From Lineus longissimus (lineage: Eukaryota > Nemertea > Pilidiophora > Heteronemertea > Lineidae): a stretch of DNA of 64,000 nt. The notes under the pieces were generated by a model. That model had not been told where the DNA came from. It searched no databases and saw nothing but the letters and a program-made list of their open reading frames with translations. Location: assembly GCF_910592395.1 (NCBI RefSeq), contig NC_088311.1, forward strand, positions 15,628,501 to 15,692,500, in the 5' to 3' direction. Position numbers and translations under genes: made by a program. Shown here piece after piece: positions 1 to 10,940 of the stretch; the stretch's first letter is position 1; each line of letters begins with the position of its first letter.

Positions 1-22
1 CAATGCACATTTCTATACTTAC

Positions 23-461
23 CTGGTACATTATGATAGTCGGTGTCATTGTCAAAGCTGTTATCCAATGGTTTCAGCACTTCACTACAATATGATGCAA
101 CCATATGCGACAGATCATCGGCGACAGTGTCTTTCTCCACGGGCCCCCCTCCTGTCTGGTGGCGAGTTTTCTTCTCCTGGGCGACGTCTTTTTTAGCCTT
201 CGCTTTCAAGTTCTCAAGGACCTTCTTCAGCTGTGTGGCACTGCACTCTGTTTCCCCTTTCTTTATTGATGGCTGCTCATTGAACTTTTTGACAATCCTA
301 TCCCACGCCTGGTTTTTTCTGCTTGTAACTTTGTTCGTATTTTCTTTCAAGTCCAGAATACTCTTTTCCTTTTGCACAAGATTCATTAGGAACTGCTTCT
401 CTAATTCATTGAAGCTTCGTCGCGTTCGACCTTCGAAACATATTTTAGAGGCCTTCGGCAT
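23..461 (-). CDS. Harbinger Myb/SANT-like partner protein, first exon
   Basis: The minus strand is open from an ATG at 461 to a consensus splice donor (CAG|GTAAGT, exon end at 23), about 146 codons. The protein has a Myb/SANT-like trihelix of the Myb_DNA-bind_5 type: a basic N-terminus with RTRRSFNELEKQFL, a region around VTSRKNQAWDRIVKKFN, then TQLKKVLENLKAKAKK and the TGGG tail motif that usually closes this domain. In PIF/Harbinger transposons such a protein binds DNA and helps import the transposase into the nucleus. Domesticated relatives (MSANTD, NAIF1) look similar, so a host gene is possible. The remaining exons lie beyond the left edge of the window. No stop or frameshift is visible, which makes this the best-preserved of the Myb-type pieces here. 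The family call is solid; transposon versus host origin is inferred from the neighbours. Confidence 0.72.
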
Positions 462-904
462 GGCTGTACAGATGTTCAACTCGCAGATGTCTGTGATGTT
501 CAACTTGCAGAGGTAGCCACACTGTATACAATGCATGTGCTCAATGACAACTTCATGAATACGTTTAGGTAACCACATGTGGAAATGCCTTTTATCACCG
601 AATACATAATCATAAGGGTCAGTTAGTAAAAGGGACACTGCTATAAGGGGCCTTTAGCAATTCTTTATTAAAGTGTCACCTTAGTGGAAGGGAAGCCAAA
701 GTCTGGTTCTTGAATACGGATGGCTGAGGGACACTTAAGAAAAGGGAAACTTAGCTAAGGGACACTTAATTAAAGGGCCCTTTAAAGTTGATTTAAGGAA
801 CATCTTAGAATACGGGCCAAAGATTCATAAGGGAACATTTCCAGTAGGTATTTCTATTTATTCTGTTATGATAACTACAGATCCATAGTCAATTTTCTGC
901 GTTT
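462..904. other. Non-coding gap with AAGGG/CTTAA-rich repeat
   Basis: No gene is seen. From about 600 to 790 the sequence repeats short words such as AAGGGACACT and AAGGGCC in both orientations, which suggests a decayed MITE. The stretch 814-833 reads like a weak copy of the Harbinger-type terminus seen at 6326-6394. Confidence 0.4.
814..833. repeat. Possible Harbinger-type terminal repeat
   Basis: GGGCCAAAGATTCATAAGGG matches the terminus GGGCCCATATTCATAAAGG at 6375-6394 with few differences. It lies about 70 bases from the 3' end of a Myb-partner exon, where an element end would be expected. The match is short, so this is tentative. Confidence 0.35.
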
Positions 905-1063
905 TTACTTGTAGTATACCGCTTTGGCTTCATATGCAGCTTTCTTCGCCTTCGGGACATCCTTCTTTAAAAGTGCACCTTCCTGTTCATATTCAATCAA
1001 TTTCATTTTGCTTGATGCTCGTCTTTCAGGTAGGTCAATGCCTCCGCAGTCTTGGACAACACT
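905..1063 (-). pseudogene. Myb-partner last exon, frameshifted
   Basis: The minus strand encodes a lysine- and alanine-rich helical tail ending KKAAYEAKAVYYK and a TAA at 907-905. The same tail, with closely similar residues, ends the piece at 10941-11202, and the non-coding DNA after the stop is also shared (both contain TTCCAGTAGGTATT). It is the C-terminal coiled segment of the Harbinger Myb partner. One base is out of register: TAEALTYLKDEHQAK is read in one frame and MKLIEYEQEGALLKK in the next, so this copy is broken. Its upstream exons should lie at higher coordinates; the exon at 4894-5396 is a candidate, with later insertions between. The strongest support is the match to the second copy. 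Confidence 0.6.
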
Positions 1064-1185
1064 GGTGATACCCGCTGAGGTTCAACTGATGGATATTTTG
1101 TTCGGCTGTAAGACATTGGAGAGGTTCACTGATGGATTTCTGAGGCAAATGATCTGGACAATACCGGTGTAGTAGAAACCATTGC

Positions 1186-1310
1186 CCTACTAAACTGAGT
1201 GCCCGGCGGGGCAATAAAAAACGGCCTGCCCCACCAGGGCAATTTGTATCTAGGGCAAACATTTTTGCTACAACTATGATAGATCAGACTGCCCGCAGAT
1301 ACAGGATGCC
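1186..1310. repeat. Small hairpin repeat with TGCCC/GGGCA words
   Basis: The stretch contains paired TGCCC and GGGCA words and the phrase CAGGATGCCCTAT, which returns at 4271-4310. It is probably a short palindromic MITE family. No coding sequence was seen. Confidence 0.4.
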
Positions 1311-1389
1311 CTATGTCACATTTCCCTATAGGTCTGTGCCGTTGAATTCACAGTTAAAGCAGAGAAAAATTAGGGTCGATGCCGTCCGG

Positions 1390-1487
1390 TCGCAGTGGCT
1401 TGGATCGTAAAAGCATGTACTAATAAATTTCTTTCCTTCTAGATTCTTTCAGGTTGACCCAGGTTCGAGTCCCGCTGTTGGCGAATG
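1390..1487 (+). other. tRNA-like / SINE-head-like segment
   Basis: A perfect tRNA B-box, GGTTCGAGTCC, occurs at about 1462-1472, with a weaker A-box-like GTCGCAGTGGCTTGG about 70 bases before it. No convincing cloverleaf folds, so this is at best a tRNA pseudogene or the head of a SINE. Confidence 0.3.
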
Positions 1488-1753
1488 TGTTTATAATAAA
1501 TGAATAAAGGCTTTAAAGTATGCTCCTCGTAAACCATGATAATATGACTTCTATGGTTCGTTTTCCCTTCCTTTCTTTTTTTCTTTAATAATATAAAATT
1601 TAATATTCATCATGTTTAATCTTTTTTATTCGGAATGCACATATTTTGTAATTCTATCGACCATGAAACCTTTTCCATAGACTATTCTAGTATGCTTTAC
1701 ACTTTCAAGTGACGTAATAGGGCCAAGATATAAGGCCTGAGTTCGTTGTCTGT

Positions 1754-2440
1754 TCGCATTTGCTCATCATGAGCCACGTATTTGACGCGGTGCGCAGGTA
1801 TTTGCAAAACAAAACATACACCAGAGATGTCACTGCCGCGCAAAAGAACGATATTCGACGCCAAGCCAGGATAACTACAAACTCGGCCCCGATGGTCGAT
1901 ACTCGGTCAATAATAAGGGACATAAGGACTTACGGAATTGGAAGGAGGTTGTCGAGAGTGATGAACAGAAAAGTCATATTCTCTTAGGGTTACATTCATC
2001 ATCAATGAGTGAGTACCAACGTTGCCCTCTAAATGCTAACGGAACACTACAGTCATTGCAAAATGGCCAAATTAAGGAAATCAACGAAATATTTTTCTTT
2101 GGCTACACACAGCTCCCTAGAAGAAGTAATAGCCACACTGACTGTAAAAGAATCAAGGGTTGGCTAGAGGCACCACATTTTTGGCTAGAAAGAGAAATCT
2201 TAGAGCAATTAGAACTCCCAATTTCTAGGATGGGATGCAGTTCCCTGGAAAATTCGCATTCAAATTTCATTCCTTAAAATTTGCAAAATGACAAGAAGGA
2301 TGACAGAATGGGAGGAAAAACGGACCACCCATGGACAGGGCCATACAAGATTATAGAAGCCAAGCCTGAAAGAGCCGTTTATCGTTTGCAGAATTGTACC
2401 ACCAGCAAGGAACTGAAGACCATGGTGAATGGTCGGCGGG
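1754..2440 (+). pseudogene. Ty3/Gypsy integrase remnant
   Basis: Two islands of a Gypsy-type pol survive. At 1760-1987 and just after is the N-terminal integrase region: a helical segment around VRRYLQNKTY, then VVESDEQKSHILLGLH in another frame, which corresponds to the zinc-binding region before the core. At about 2305-2440 is the C-terminal module (GGKTDHPWTGPYKIIEA followed by LKTMVNGRR), the GPY/F motif of chromodomain-type Gypsy integrases. The catalytic DDE core between them cannot be read. At least two frame changes separate the parts, so the element is dead. No LTR or primer-binding site was recognised. The GPY/F part is the secure evidence. Confidence 0.6.
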
Positions 2441-3360
2441 CAGAAAATGCATGCTGCATACCGTCTGCAGACTGGGGGTTTTCTCATGAGTCAATAGAAT
2501 CTAAGGTCTGGAATTAGGGGACCATATCAGCAGTTGCTTTCAGCCAACTTCTGTATTAAAATTAAGATCTGGAATTAGGGGACCATCTCAACAGTTGCCA
2601 TGTGATTTTCACACTCAAAAATAAGAGGCCATTTCAGGTATATGCCAAACGGTAGAACAAAGATTATCTAGGCCGTTGTGCAAACAGGCTTTGCGATACA
2701 CCACGAGTTGGGGTGTAGGCCTAAATTCCTTTAATGAACCAAGTGCATCCACTGGCACGCTACATGTATGTGTGACTCGCACGGATTTAGCACGTAGGGC
2801 CCACATGATGCTAATCAGCTAGGATGTATCTTGTGACCAGGACGGTAATAATAAACATTTGCCTGAAAACATTTTTTATTTGGCCTAACAACACCTGTTT
2901 AGAATGTCAAAGAGGCCGGTATTTTCACTTAACATCAAGAGACAGAGGAGAACTGTCAAGGTGGGTGTTTGATATACAATGGTTTTCTGTTCCCTGGGTT
3001 TCTTCATTCTGTTATCTTTAATTATATTTACCCATGTCATTCAGCACTTTTTATCATGAAATGCTGCCTTTGAAACGAACCCAACCTTGCCGGCCAATCA
3101 ACCAGGCGCACGAGGCACAACAGGCCGATACAATATACATGTTCTGTATTAAGAACGTCATCTGTCATGCACACCCAAAAAAAATCTTCCTGCAAGATGA
3201 TTCACAGGTAATTCAAATATAAGAAAACAAACTTTGAAAAAAAGTTGGCGCAAAGCAACTACTGATATGGTCCCCTAATTCCAAACCTTAGATTCTATTG
3301 ACTCATGAGAAAACCCTCAGTCTGCAGACGGTATGCAGCATGCATTTTCTGCCCGCCGGG
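2431..3360. repeat. Inverted duplication of Gypsy 3' flank
   Basis: The sequence 2431-2547, which begins at the integrase end, reappears inverted at 3254-3360 with few changes. In addition, GGAATTAGGGGACCAT occurs twice in direct orientation about 60 bases apart (near 2510 and 2570). This is a local inverted copy made after, or along with, the Gypsy insertion. Confidence 0.65.
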
Positions 3361-3918
3361 TGAATGGTATAAAACTCAAGAAGTACAACAGGTGGGTAAA
3401 ATAAATTCAATCGTTGGTGCTTCAAATGATGAGTATGTAATTTTTTATTAAGAACGTAAATGAATCACCTTGATTTAAATTCAGGTTACACGTAGCGACA
3501 TTGGGCGATATCTGTAAACATGTGCTTCATTGAAAGCGGTGTTGTACACGCCATCATGATCGCATAACTGCATTTCAATCATTATTTGCAGGCCCGACTC
3601 TAAACCAACATTGCCGCCTGCCTCCGCTGATGCCAAACCGACGCTGTCTTGCTCGGGCAGACACCAAGACCAAGGCCAACCACTTGTACAATATTCAGAT
3701 TCTGATGCATGAGTATAAAAATAATTGTGTTGATTTATCATTGAGGCCTTCAGGACAAAATAAAATTGAATAATCATATTTTTTGGTGAATAAAATCCAG
3801 TCATAATAGAAACGTGTCAATGAGTTAATGAGTTTGCATAGTAATGACCGTAATATGCTTATTATACACAGATAACATTATGAAGAAACAACGAGAAAAT
3901 ACGCATTAGAGATGAAGA
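2610..3918. other. Unassigned DNA
   Basis: Outside the inverted arm at 3254-3360 I see nothing recognisable. A minus-strand open frame at 3481-3804 (107 codons) has no domain that I know. Confidence 0.4.
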
Positions 3919-3999
3919 GACACGGCAGAGATTCGATCCTGGGTACCTAGAGTCTGAAAGGGAATAAACCAACGCATTAGCACACTGCGCCAACGAGGC
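3919..3999 (-). tRNA. Degenerate tRNA-like sequence (Met-like), probable SINE head or pseudogene
   Basis: On the minus strand the segment opens with GCCTCGTTGGCGCAGT, a good A-box and the usual 5' end of an elongator tRNA-Met gene. It has GGATCGAATCT as a B-box near its 3' end. The acceptor stem (GCCTCGT against the last bases) is only partly complementary, and the anticodon arm contains no clear CAT. It is more likely a tRNA-derived SINE or pseudogene than a working gene. No A-rich tail or LINE-like tail was found. Confidence 0.4.
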
Positions 4000-4140
4000 G
4001 AACTGGCAGCCACCCCGTTTTTTCATTGTGAAAGCAGTTTACAAACCTGAGGCCTAGGTTCCCATATTACTCAATAATTAAAGGTTACATGCAGGCTTAA
4101 ACTGATACCGCACAGTTATTCAACACATTTCCGCGTCTCT

Positions 4141-4315
4141 GCCTAGGGCAAATAATTTCAGTTTTCTCACAGGAGGCATGAACTAGCCTGCCCTAGGGGT
4201 GCAATGAAAATCATAACTTAGGTAAATTTAATTGCCCTATCGGGCATCCAATATCAGAAATTTCTAGTACAGGATGCCCTATCGGGCAACCTGTGCATCG
4301 GGCATCCTGTTCTAT
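4141..4315. repeat. Hairpin repeat with TGCCCTATCGGGCA
   Basis: TGCCCTATCGGGCA and its half-words recur three times within 4230-4310, and CCTAGGGCA/TGCCCTAGG occur at both sides of 4150-4200. It shares CAGGATGCCCTAT with the repeat at 1186-1310. Each unit can fold on itself. It is non-coding. Confidence 0.45.
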
Positions 4316-4893
4316 TACACCAGTACTAGTAGGCAGGAAATGAGTGAACACATTTCATTGAACAAAGGGTATAAGCGTTACCATTTTTAATTTCCCGCCG
4401 GACTGGTTGCCTTTGACACTATTCTCATTGTCGGCTCTTGGTTTAGTGTTTGTACTTGAAGATACAACTGCTGGTTTCCCGGTGAACTTGTTACCTCTTG
4501 TTACATTCAAATCTTCGTTTCGTGGTTTTGTTAGTGTAGTTACAGCTGAAGGTTTCCTAAAATGTGAGATTAGACAGAATAAATGGCTAGTTCAACTGTA
4601 ATAAAAGTAAAACGTACGTTCCAAATTTCTAATGCGTATTTTGTAACGCTTGTTCTGCAGAGTCGGATTCGGAGAGCAGCAAGTTGTGGTTCCATCAAAA
4701 CTCGAACAAAATTAGGTTGTACGTGTCGTCATCTAGAAAGCCACAACCTCTCCTATCTGACACTCCAGGTGGCATTGCAGTATCAGACCCTGTGCTCATG
4801 GCTCTGTGCGAATTCATTACATAACATCCATCTTCATGCGCTAACAACTGTTTCATTTGCGGTATGGCCTTTAAAGATAACAACCTACCGATT

Positions 4894-5396
4894 TCATCTA
4901 CTTGGAGAAGAAGGGAATGGAGATGGAAAGCCCCACTCGACATCAGCGAACGACTGTGCATCGCCTTCAAAATCAGATGTATTTTCCAACAAGGAAGTTT
5001 CTTCTAATGCGGCGTCGTCATCCCAATCATTATGAAACTGCTTCAGGTCATCAATAATAACCTTCAGAATTGCCAATATCTCGTCGGAAAGATTGCTCGC
5101 GACAGCTTTACCTCCTCCTGTTTCATTTATGTCTATTTTGACCTTACGGGCGGCATTCTTGGCTTTCGTCTTCATACGTCTCCATAGCTCCTTCAAATTT
5201 GTTGCAGTCGATCTTGGTCTTCCTGGGAATAAAGCTACCATCTCACGCGCAACAGCATCCCATGCCTTCTTCTTTTTCATTAGTTGTGGCATCTATCTGA
5301 TCGTTTATCTTCAAGCACATTTTTACTTCTGTTTACACTTTCAATCAACCCAATACGCTGATCCAGCGTAAAATTATCCGTACGTTTTTTGAACAT
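4894..5396 (-). pseudogene. Second Harbinger Myb/SANT-like partner exon, frameshifted
   Basis: The minus strand starts with an ATG at 5396 (MFKKRTDNFTLDQRIGLIE) and runs through the first helix (SKNVLEDKRSD) before a stop near 5288. The domain resumes one frame over as KKKKAWDAVAREMVALFP and continues through LKELWRRMKTKAKNAARK to the family's TGGG motif and an acidic tail ending at 4894. The break falls at the loop between helices 1 and 2, so the coding capacity is lost by indels in a few bases. A 68-codon open stretch downstream in another frame (4695-4900, starting near VDEIGRLLSLKA) may be the next exon; a GTAGGT donor lies near 4885. The orientation and closeness to the plus-strand transposase at 6595 resemble the divergent two-gene layout of Harbinger elements. 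Confidence 0.65.
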
Positions 5397-5619
5397 GCCT
5401 GCTCAGTGTCCTGACAGAAAATCAAATGGATGGGGGTTTGAAACATCAATTCATACAACCCCTTTTGTTCCACATGTTACATGTCCAGGTTACATGATCT
5501 CGCGATGAATGGAAATGTGACCACACCGCGTGATCACTTCCAAAGACGGAAAGTTAGACATGGACAGATAATCGTCTGATTAGGCCTTGTTGTGAATAGC
5601 GATAATCACGGGTTAAGGA

Positions 5620-5783
5620 ATTGAACCCGAGGCGGAGGACCTTGGTTGAGTTACCAAGACACTCTCGGGTGGAGCTAAAATACAGTCCAAACCCGAGCCG
5701 ATAGGCGAGGGTTTGGACGAAATTTTAGCTCCACCCGAGAGTGTCTTGGTAACTCAACCAACGTCCGAAGCCGAGGGTTCAAT
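5620..5783. repeat. Palindromic foldback MITE
   Basis: Arms of about 75 bases are inverted about a centre near 5702: TTGAACCCGAGGC on the left is answered by GCCGAGGGTTCAA on the right. Inside each arm lies the shared ACACTCTCGGGTGGAGCTAAAA. No open frame is present. It probably forms a hairpin and belongs to a MITE family whose target duplication is not clear. Confidence 0.7.
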
Positions 5784-6325
5784 TTCTATTCTAAAATACC
5801 TCAAACTTAAAAAGATAGGCCACGAAATAACTTGAATATGTGCGAATTTGGCAAATTCCATCCATCGCCTGCCCGGAGCGCCGGTAGCGCCGTTGTTTAC
5901 ATTATGTTACGGCAGCGCGTATAGGAAGTCCGGATCGGCTCGCTCAAGTGACGCTAAAATCCGCGCAAATGGGCTATTTGGAGCGTTTTTCTCAGCAAAT
6001 ATGTGTAGTGCTCATTAAAAAACTTAGGGTGGTTGATGCTTCCTTGGCTGATTTGTGTTTGAAGCAGTGTTTTGAGAGCCTCAAACTTCTGAAGTGAGCT
6101 GTGTGCATGGTTCCACATTTTAGTGCAACCCGAGGGAACTTTGGTAGAGCATCTTGGTTGCGTGTCCAAAACACTCCACTCTCAGAACGAGGCTTATGCA
6201 TTTTCCATTTAAAAGTTGACTTTACGGTACCAAGGTATTTTAGAATGTTTATCCATACGCGTACAAACCTGTTTTAACCATCGTACATATTTTAATCGCG
6301 TCTAACCTAATCGGGTGATAATCAG
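5784..6325. other. Unassigned DNA
   Basis: Two overlapping minus-strand frames (5954-6201) have no domain that I recognise. There are no repeats except the palindrome that follows. Confidence 0.4.
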
Positions 6326-6394
6326 CCTTTATGAATATGGGCCCTATGGCCCTAGGTTTTCTTTTTAGAAAACCAGGGCCCATATTCATAAAGG
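6326..6394. repeat. Head-to-head Harbinger-type termini
   Basis: CCTTTATGAATATGGGCCCT at 6326-6345 is the exact inverse of AGGGCCCATATTCATAAAGG at 6375-6394. The inner bases also pair (AGGTTTTCT with AGAAAACC), leaving an 8-base bulge. Sequences starting GGGCCC.TATTCATAAA are typical ends of PIF/Harbinger or ISL2EU-like elements. Either two elements abut here or one end was duplicated as a hairpin. Confidence 0.6.
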
Positions 6395-6594
6395 ATATTT
6401 TTCAGTTAAACACGGTTGTCTTGTTTAAACAGTGACTGAACAGTTGATAATCTGGCACACGAATCAGACAGCATGTCATAAAGGATGATTAGCCCGTCAC
6501 ATAGCGATGACAAAAGAAAGGTTAAACGCTCAAAGGGGTTTGTTTAACTGGTGATGAGTTGATCATTTCTCTCCTGGAAAGCGTCGACAGTGGA

Positions 6595-9270
6595 ATGGAT
6601 GCCCTAGTTGTGATGGAATTTGCTGCCGAGAAGGCCGAAGAGGCTGAGGAGGACGTAGCACGTGCGGATTTACGTGTTTTCAAGGACCGTAGCAACCCAC
6701 TAGAGGAGTATACGGATCGGGCCTTCATTGGGCAGTCCCTAATCAGAGTTCCAAGTTCCATGAAGTTCCAAGTTCCAAGTTCCAGGGGGGCCATCTCAAC
6801 ATGATTTAGGTGGTGCTTCGGAAATGTCAGTTGTCAATGTTTGGAAATTAAAGGGAAACAACGCTGTAAACGTCCTCCGATAGGTGGCGCTTGACCACAT
6901 TTACCTTGTGATGCATATCGCTTAAAGGGGTCTGTCACTGGGAGTTAATGTTAGAGGGAAACCATGCGATTTCCTCCGATAGGTGACGCTTTAATACATT
7001 TACCTTGTGATGGAAGTGCGATGGGGGCAGCAATTCTTTTCAATGTGCTTTTAGCCTTGTCAGTGTTCTCCACACCATGCAACGGGGGGGGGGGGGGGGG
7101 ATGTTTGTTGTGATGCTAATTTTGGGGGTTCTCCATACTATTCAACAGAGGGGTGACAACTTTATATCTGATGGTAACCCTGTCCGTGTGTCCCACACGT
7201 TTTGCTACAAAAATGTGGACGTTCTGTTTGTGATGCATATTCTGAACGGTCAGTGTTCTCCACAGAGTTTGCACCGAGAGGGAACAAAGAAGTTCTTTTT
7301 GAAGGGATGCGCCCCCAATCCTTCCTCTGACAATGTCTGCCAGGCCCATTATTAGGCTGGCCCAATTTCTTTTTTGTTTGCCGTCACCCCGACCGACCCA
7401 CCAAAATCATGCATACCCAAAAGATTTTATTGGCATTTTAGTAATTTTCTTTAGCATCTTGGAGTTTTTCTATGGTTTTGCTAAAATCACTGAAAATTAA
7501 GAAAAACCCACTTACCCTGTATGAATACCTTTGGTAGGGTTACTGCAAACGGACAATTAATTTGGGCCAGCCTTAGCAAGCATCTGAACACCTGCTTAGT
7601 TTGGGTACAGAAACAAGGCCTGGACTTAATTCAGGCTTCCTTACTCATCAATCAATCTTGACAGCTTATTTGCAGATTCCTTTACCATCAAAGAGCATGT
7701 TTATAAGCAGTTGTAGTGACAAAATTGAAACTTCCTGTTCATCAAAGACAGGTGGAAAGGGTTTAATTAAATCTTATATAATAGTTATAATTCTAAGATG
7801 TATTTGTAAGGCATAAATAAAGGCAAGATTTATTCTCTTGTCAATGTTCTTGAGTTGAGGATTGCAACTGGGAGCGGATACATTTTACCCAGCATACTTG
7901 AAGGAAACTGAGGAAAGATATCGGTGAGTTTATTTGTAAACAAATATTCATTCCTATTTATCATATTTCGACCCTATAGTGAAGTTGTTATGTAGCATCA
8001 TTTACTCTTTGCCCCACTCATTGATCCCCATTCATACAGGCCTACTAAATACTAAAGTACATTGCCAATTCAAATCTAATCTCAAATTTATTCTGAATAT
8101 AATATGCACAGATACAGGTGTGGTCCTAAAACATGCAACATGAAAAATCATGTTGAGATGGCCCCCCTGGAACTTGGAACTTGGAACTTGGAACTTCATG
8201 GAACTTGGAACTCTGATTAGGGAGTCCCCCTTCATTGGACGGTATCGAATATCGAAGGAGTCGTTCCAGTATGTTCTCGACCTAATCGGACCCCAGATAG
8301 AGCATCCAACAAGAAGGAATCGAGCCCTTCTTTCTTTAGAGCAACTTGTTGTTGCACTGCAGTTTTACGAATTTGGTTCCTTCCAAATCGAATTCGGGGA
8401 TTCCAGTGGTGTTTAACAGTCTACATGTAGTCGTGTGGTGCGCCGGGTTTCTGAAGCAATCTGTGCCAGGAAGGAAGTCTTCATTCGGTTTCCGACCGGA
8501 GCGGAGGAGAGACGGGTGGTAATGCAAGGATTTCACGAAATTGCCAAGTTACTTGGGGTGATTGGTGCAATCGACGTATCCCACGCAGCAATCGTGAGCA
8601 CTGGAGGTGAGGATGCTACACGATTCATCAATAGGAAACGATACTACAGCTTAAATTGCCAGTTTGTTTGCAATCACCCGATGAAGTTCACACATGTGGT
8701 TACACGATGGTATGGATCAGCTCACGATTCAAGAGTTTTTGAAGAGTCCCATCTGTTCAGGCAATTTGATAATGGGGAAAATCGTGGAATCCTACTTGGG
8801 GATCCAGCCTATACTTGTCGATCCTTCATGCTGACACCGATTTGTAATCCAAGAACGCGGAAAGCAGATATAACAGAGTGCAAATGAGGACAAGAGGTCT
8901 GATAGAAAGGGCGTATCGCATGTGGAAGAAACGATTCCACTCTGTTGCAATAGCTTTCGATGTCAGGTAAGTATCATAGCCAAATTGCCACTTTCTTGAT
9001 GGCAGCACCTGTATCTGCATTTTTATGGGGAGCAAGTTGGTCACCCATGTTTTATTTAGTTGCAGGAAAGCATGGCTATTATTGTAGCCACGGCCTGTCT
9101 ACACAACCTTGCCATGCAACGAAATTATGCCCTTCTGCCGTAAGATGATGACCCCCCCCCGCCCAGTACTGTACGAGCAGCCGGAATTGGAGGCTCATCA
9201 AGTTGAGGCAAATATGCGCGGCAATCTCTTCAGAGACAGATTCATAAGGCCGCGTATCCATAGGGTATGC
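6595..9270 (+). pseudogene. PIF/Harbinger transposase (HARBI1-like), disrupted
   Basis: This is a DDE_Tnp_4-type nuclease that would cut and paste a Harbinger transposon. The ATG at 6595 opens an acidic N-terminus ending in NPLEEYTDRAFIG. The reading is split there by a 1.5-kb element and resumes after 8238 with RYRISKESFQYVLDLIGPQ. A helix-turn-helix follows, interrupted by one in-frame TAA at 8414-8416 (GDSSGV, stop, QSTCSRVVRRVSEAI). The catalytic core is clear: the first D in GAIDVSHA, the second in GSAHDSRVF and the GDPAY motif. A one-base frameshift near 8884 leads to MRTRGLIERAYRMWKKRF, the third catalytic acidic residue region, and a consensus donor (CAG|GTAAGT, exon end 8966). The next exon begins at 9066 (AIIVATACLHNLAMQ) but is out of phase with the donor. 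A final LFRDRFI tail, out of frame, ends about 9270. It is inactive. The Myb partner tail at 10941 lies convergent to it. Confidence 0.85.
6732..8228. mobile_element. Mutator-like TIR element, copy 1 (non-autonomous)
   Basis: The 1,497-bp element is bounded by the direct repeat CCTTCATTGG (6722-6731 and 8229-8238), a 10-bp target duplication created inside the transposase codons F-I-G. Its ends are inverted: CAGTCCCTAATCAGAGTTCC on the left, and the complement of GGAACTCTGATTAGGGAGTCCC on the right. Each end has five iterations of (A)AGTTCC. The interior has a 120-bp imperfect tandem unit (CCTCCGATAGGTG.CGCTT at about 6875 and 6973), a long G-run at 7084-7100, and no transposase. A closely similar element lies at 53054-57402. 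A 10-bp duplication and GGG-type ends point to the MULE superfamily, but no MULE protein is present, so the superfamily is inferred. Confidence 0.85.
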
Positions 9271-9278
9271 CCTTGTGT

Positions 9279-10293
9279 AGGGTAGTTGATAAAGCTTGGA
9301 ATCAGTGAAACCTTGGAACCAGTGATAAACCTTGGAATCAGTCCTAAAAATGCATAAAAACATGAAATAATGCCATTCGAACCTAACGTGGTTACGAATC
9401 AACATTTGGAGCTTATTCTTACATGATCAGATCGGAATTTTATGGTAATTTAGAAATCTGTCGCATATCCGATTCAATAGTCTATATTTTAGAACAACCC
9501 AGTTGTACCTCGCCTCCAGTGTACAGTACTGATCTCCCAAAAAAGGGAAGACACGCCCACCACACACCCATAATATGGACCAATAGCGCTCCGCTTATAA
9601 ATACGCCACCACCACGCGGGGCCTATTTGAACTACGGATCGGTCTGTTCATACAGGGTGATACAGAGAAAATTGGGGGCCTGTCATGCATTATGCATGGA
9701 TAAGGTTGACGACTATGTCTAGGCCTAATTGTCTATGATTGACTGATATTTTATAACAAACGATGAATAAAAGAAGCCTAGTCATGTATGTTTATTACCG
9801 AAGTTTGCGGATGAAAATTTCCTTCGCAGTGAGCGATTTCTTACATCTTCCAGTACGCATCGAGGGATGCAGAGATCTTTGTGACGTCACCAGTTCTAAG
9901 CGGTTTTTTTATTGACGTGTGTGTTTGTCCTATGATCTCGTGCATCTAGTACCGAGCATAATACTTTATCGTCTATGGAATACAAAACAATCATAAAAAC
10001 TAATTTTTGCTTCCATTGAAGAGAAATAAAATATTTTAACGACCACAGCGCATTGCCAATTGATGATGTCATCCTCCACATTAAAAATGTTGGCTTCTGA
10101 ACTAACTGGCAAATTGCTATCAATAAAGTCAGCTGGGACGAGACTGTCAGTTGGGAGGGTATAAATCGTGGAAGGAACGCACCCGATTTCCCGCGCTATT
10201 TGCACAGTGATTCCATGGTTTACATTGAATATTCCAAGGTTTATCAGTGTTTCCAAGGTTTCACTAATTCCATACTTTATCAACTACCCTTGT
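9279..10293. repeat. Inverted repeat around AT-rich DNA
   Basis: GGTAGTTGATAAAG and GAAACCTTGGAA..GATAAACCTTGGAAT (9279-9343) are mirrored at 10205-10293. The 860 bases between carry no recognisable gene. Arms of 65-90 bases would suit a MITE, but the ends are not sharp. Confidence 0.5.
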
Positions 10294-10299
10294 GTAGTG

Positions 10300-10940
10300 T
10301 GGCGTTATGGCGTAACAGCCTTGTGACCTGGCACTATGCCCTGCGTCTCCATTGGATATTCCTTTTTGGTCATGTAGGCCTTTGTAGTCCTCATTTCGCT
10401 GCGGTCAATCGCGTTTATCCGCACGCTGTCATTATTTCAGAAGACAATTTCTTATGAATATTGAAAATGAAAATACAAGTAACTTCTATTTTCACTTGCA
10501 ACATCAAATTGACATGTACATGTATATAAAACTTGATTTTTAAGCAACAAATAACAGGTTCGTGCTTGTTATGATAATCATCAGTTTCGGGGTCCCAGAG
10601 TAGTTCCCGTTGATGAACCTCTTGAATTAATTTCGCCTCAGACATTGCTTCCGTGTTGTTCACTCGCAAAAGAATGGACATGTTCAATCCCAATATGGGC
10701 CTATATTCCTAATCCACAGTGCATATATGCCCGCAATGTGACACGGCATAACCTATGGGAACGATCAATAACACCAACGAAGATTCATTGTCCGTGTGGC
10801 GCGCCAGGCGGTAACAAGGGAATGTTGTGCAGGGCACGGAACAGCCTATGGATACGCAGCCTAAGAGAACACTTCCAGTAGGTATTCATACTTATTTATT
10901 CAAACTGATTCTCACTGATTACAGGTCAATACGAAACTTC
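10300..10940. other. Unassigned DNA, Harbinger 3' flank
   Basis: No gene is seen. The last 75 bases (from about 10866) match 826-900 and are therefore the shared 3' non-coding end of the Myb-partner gene. Confidence 0.45.

Noticed and set aside
43-516. 157-codon plus-strand frame
   Set aside because: It is antisense to the Myb/SANT exon at 23-461, whose domain motifs and splice donor are on the minus strand.
1390-1487. Functional tRNA gene on the strength of the perfect B-box
   Set aside because: No acceptor stem or anticodon arm can be formed. Kept only as tRNA-like.
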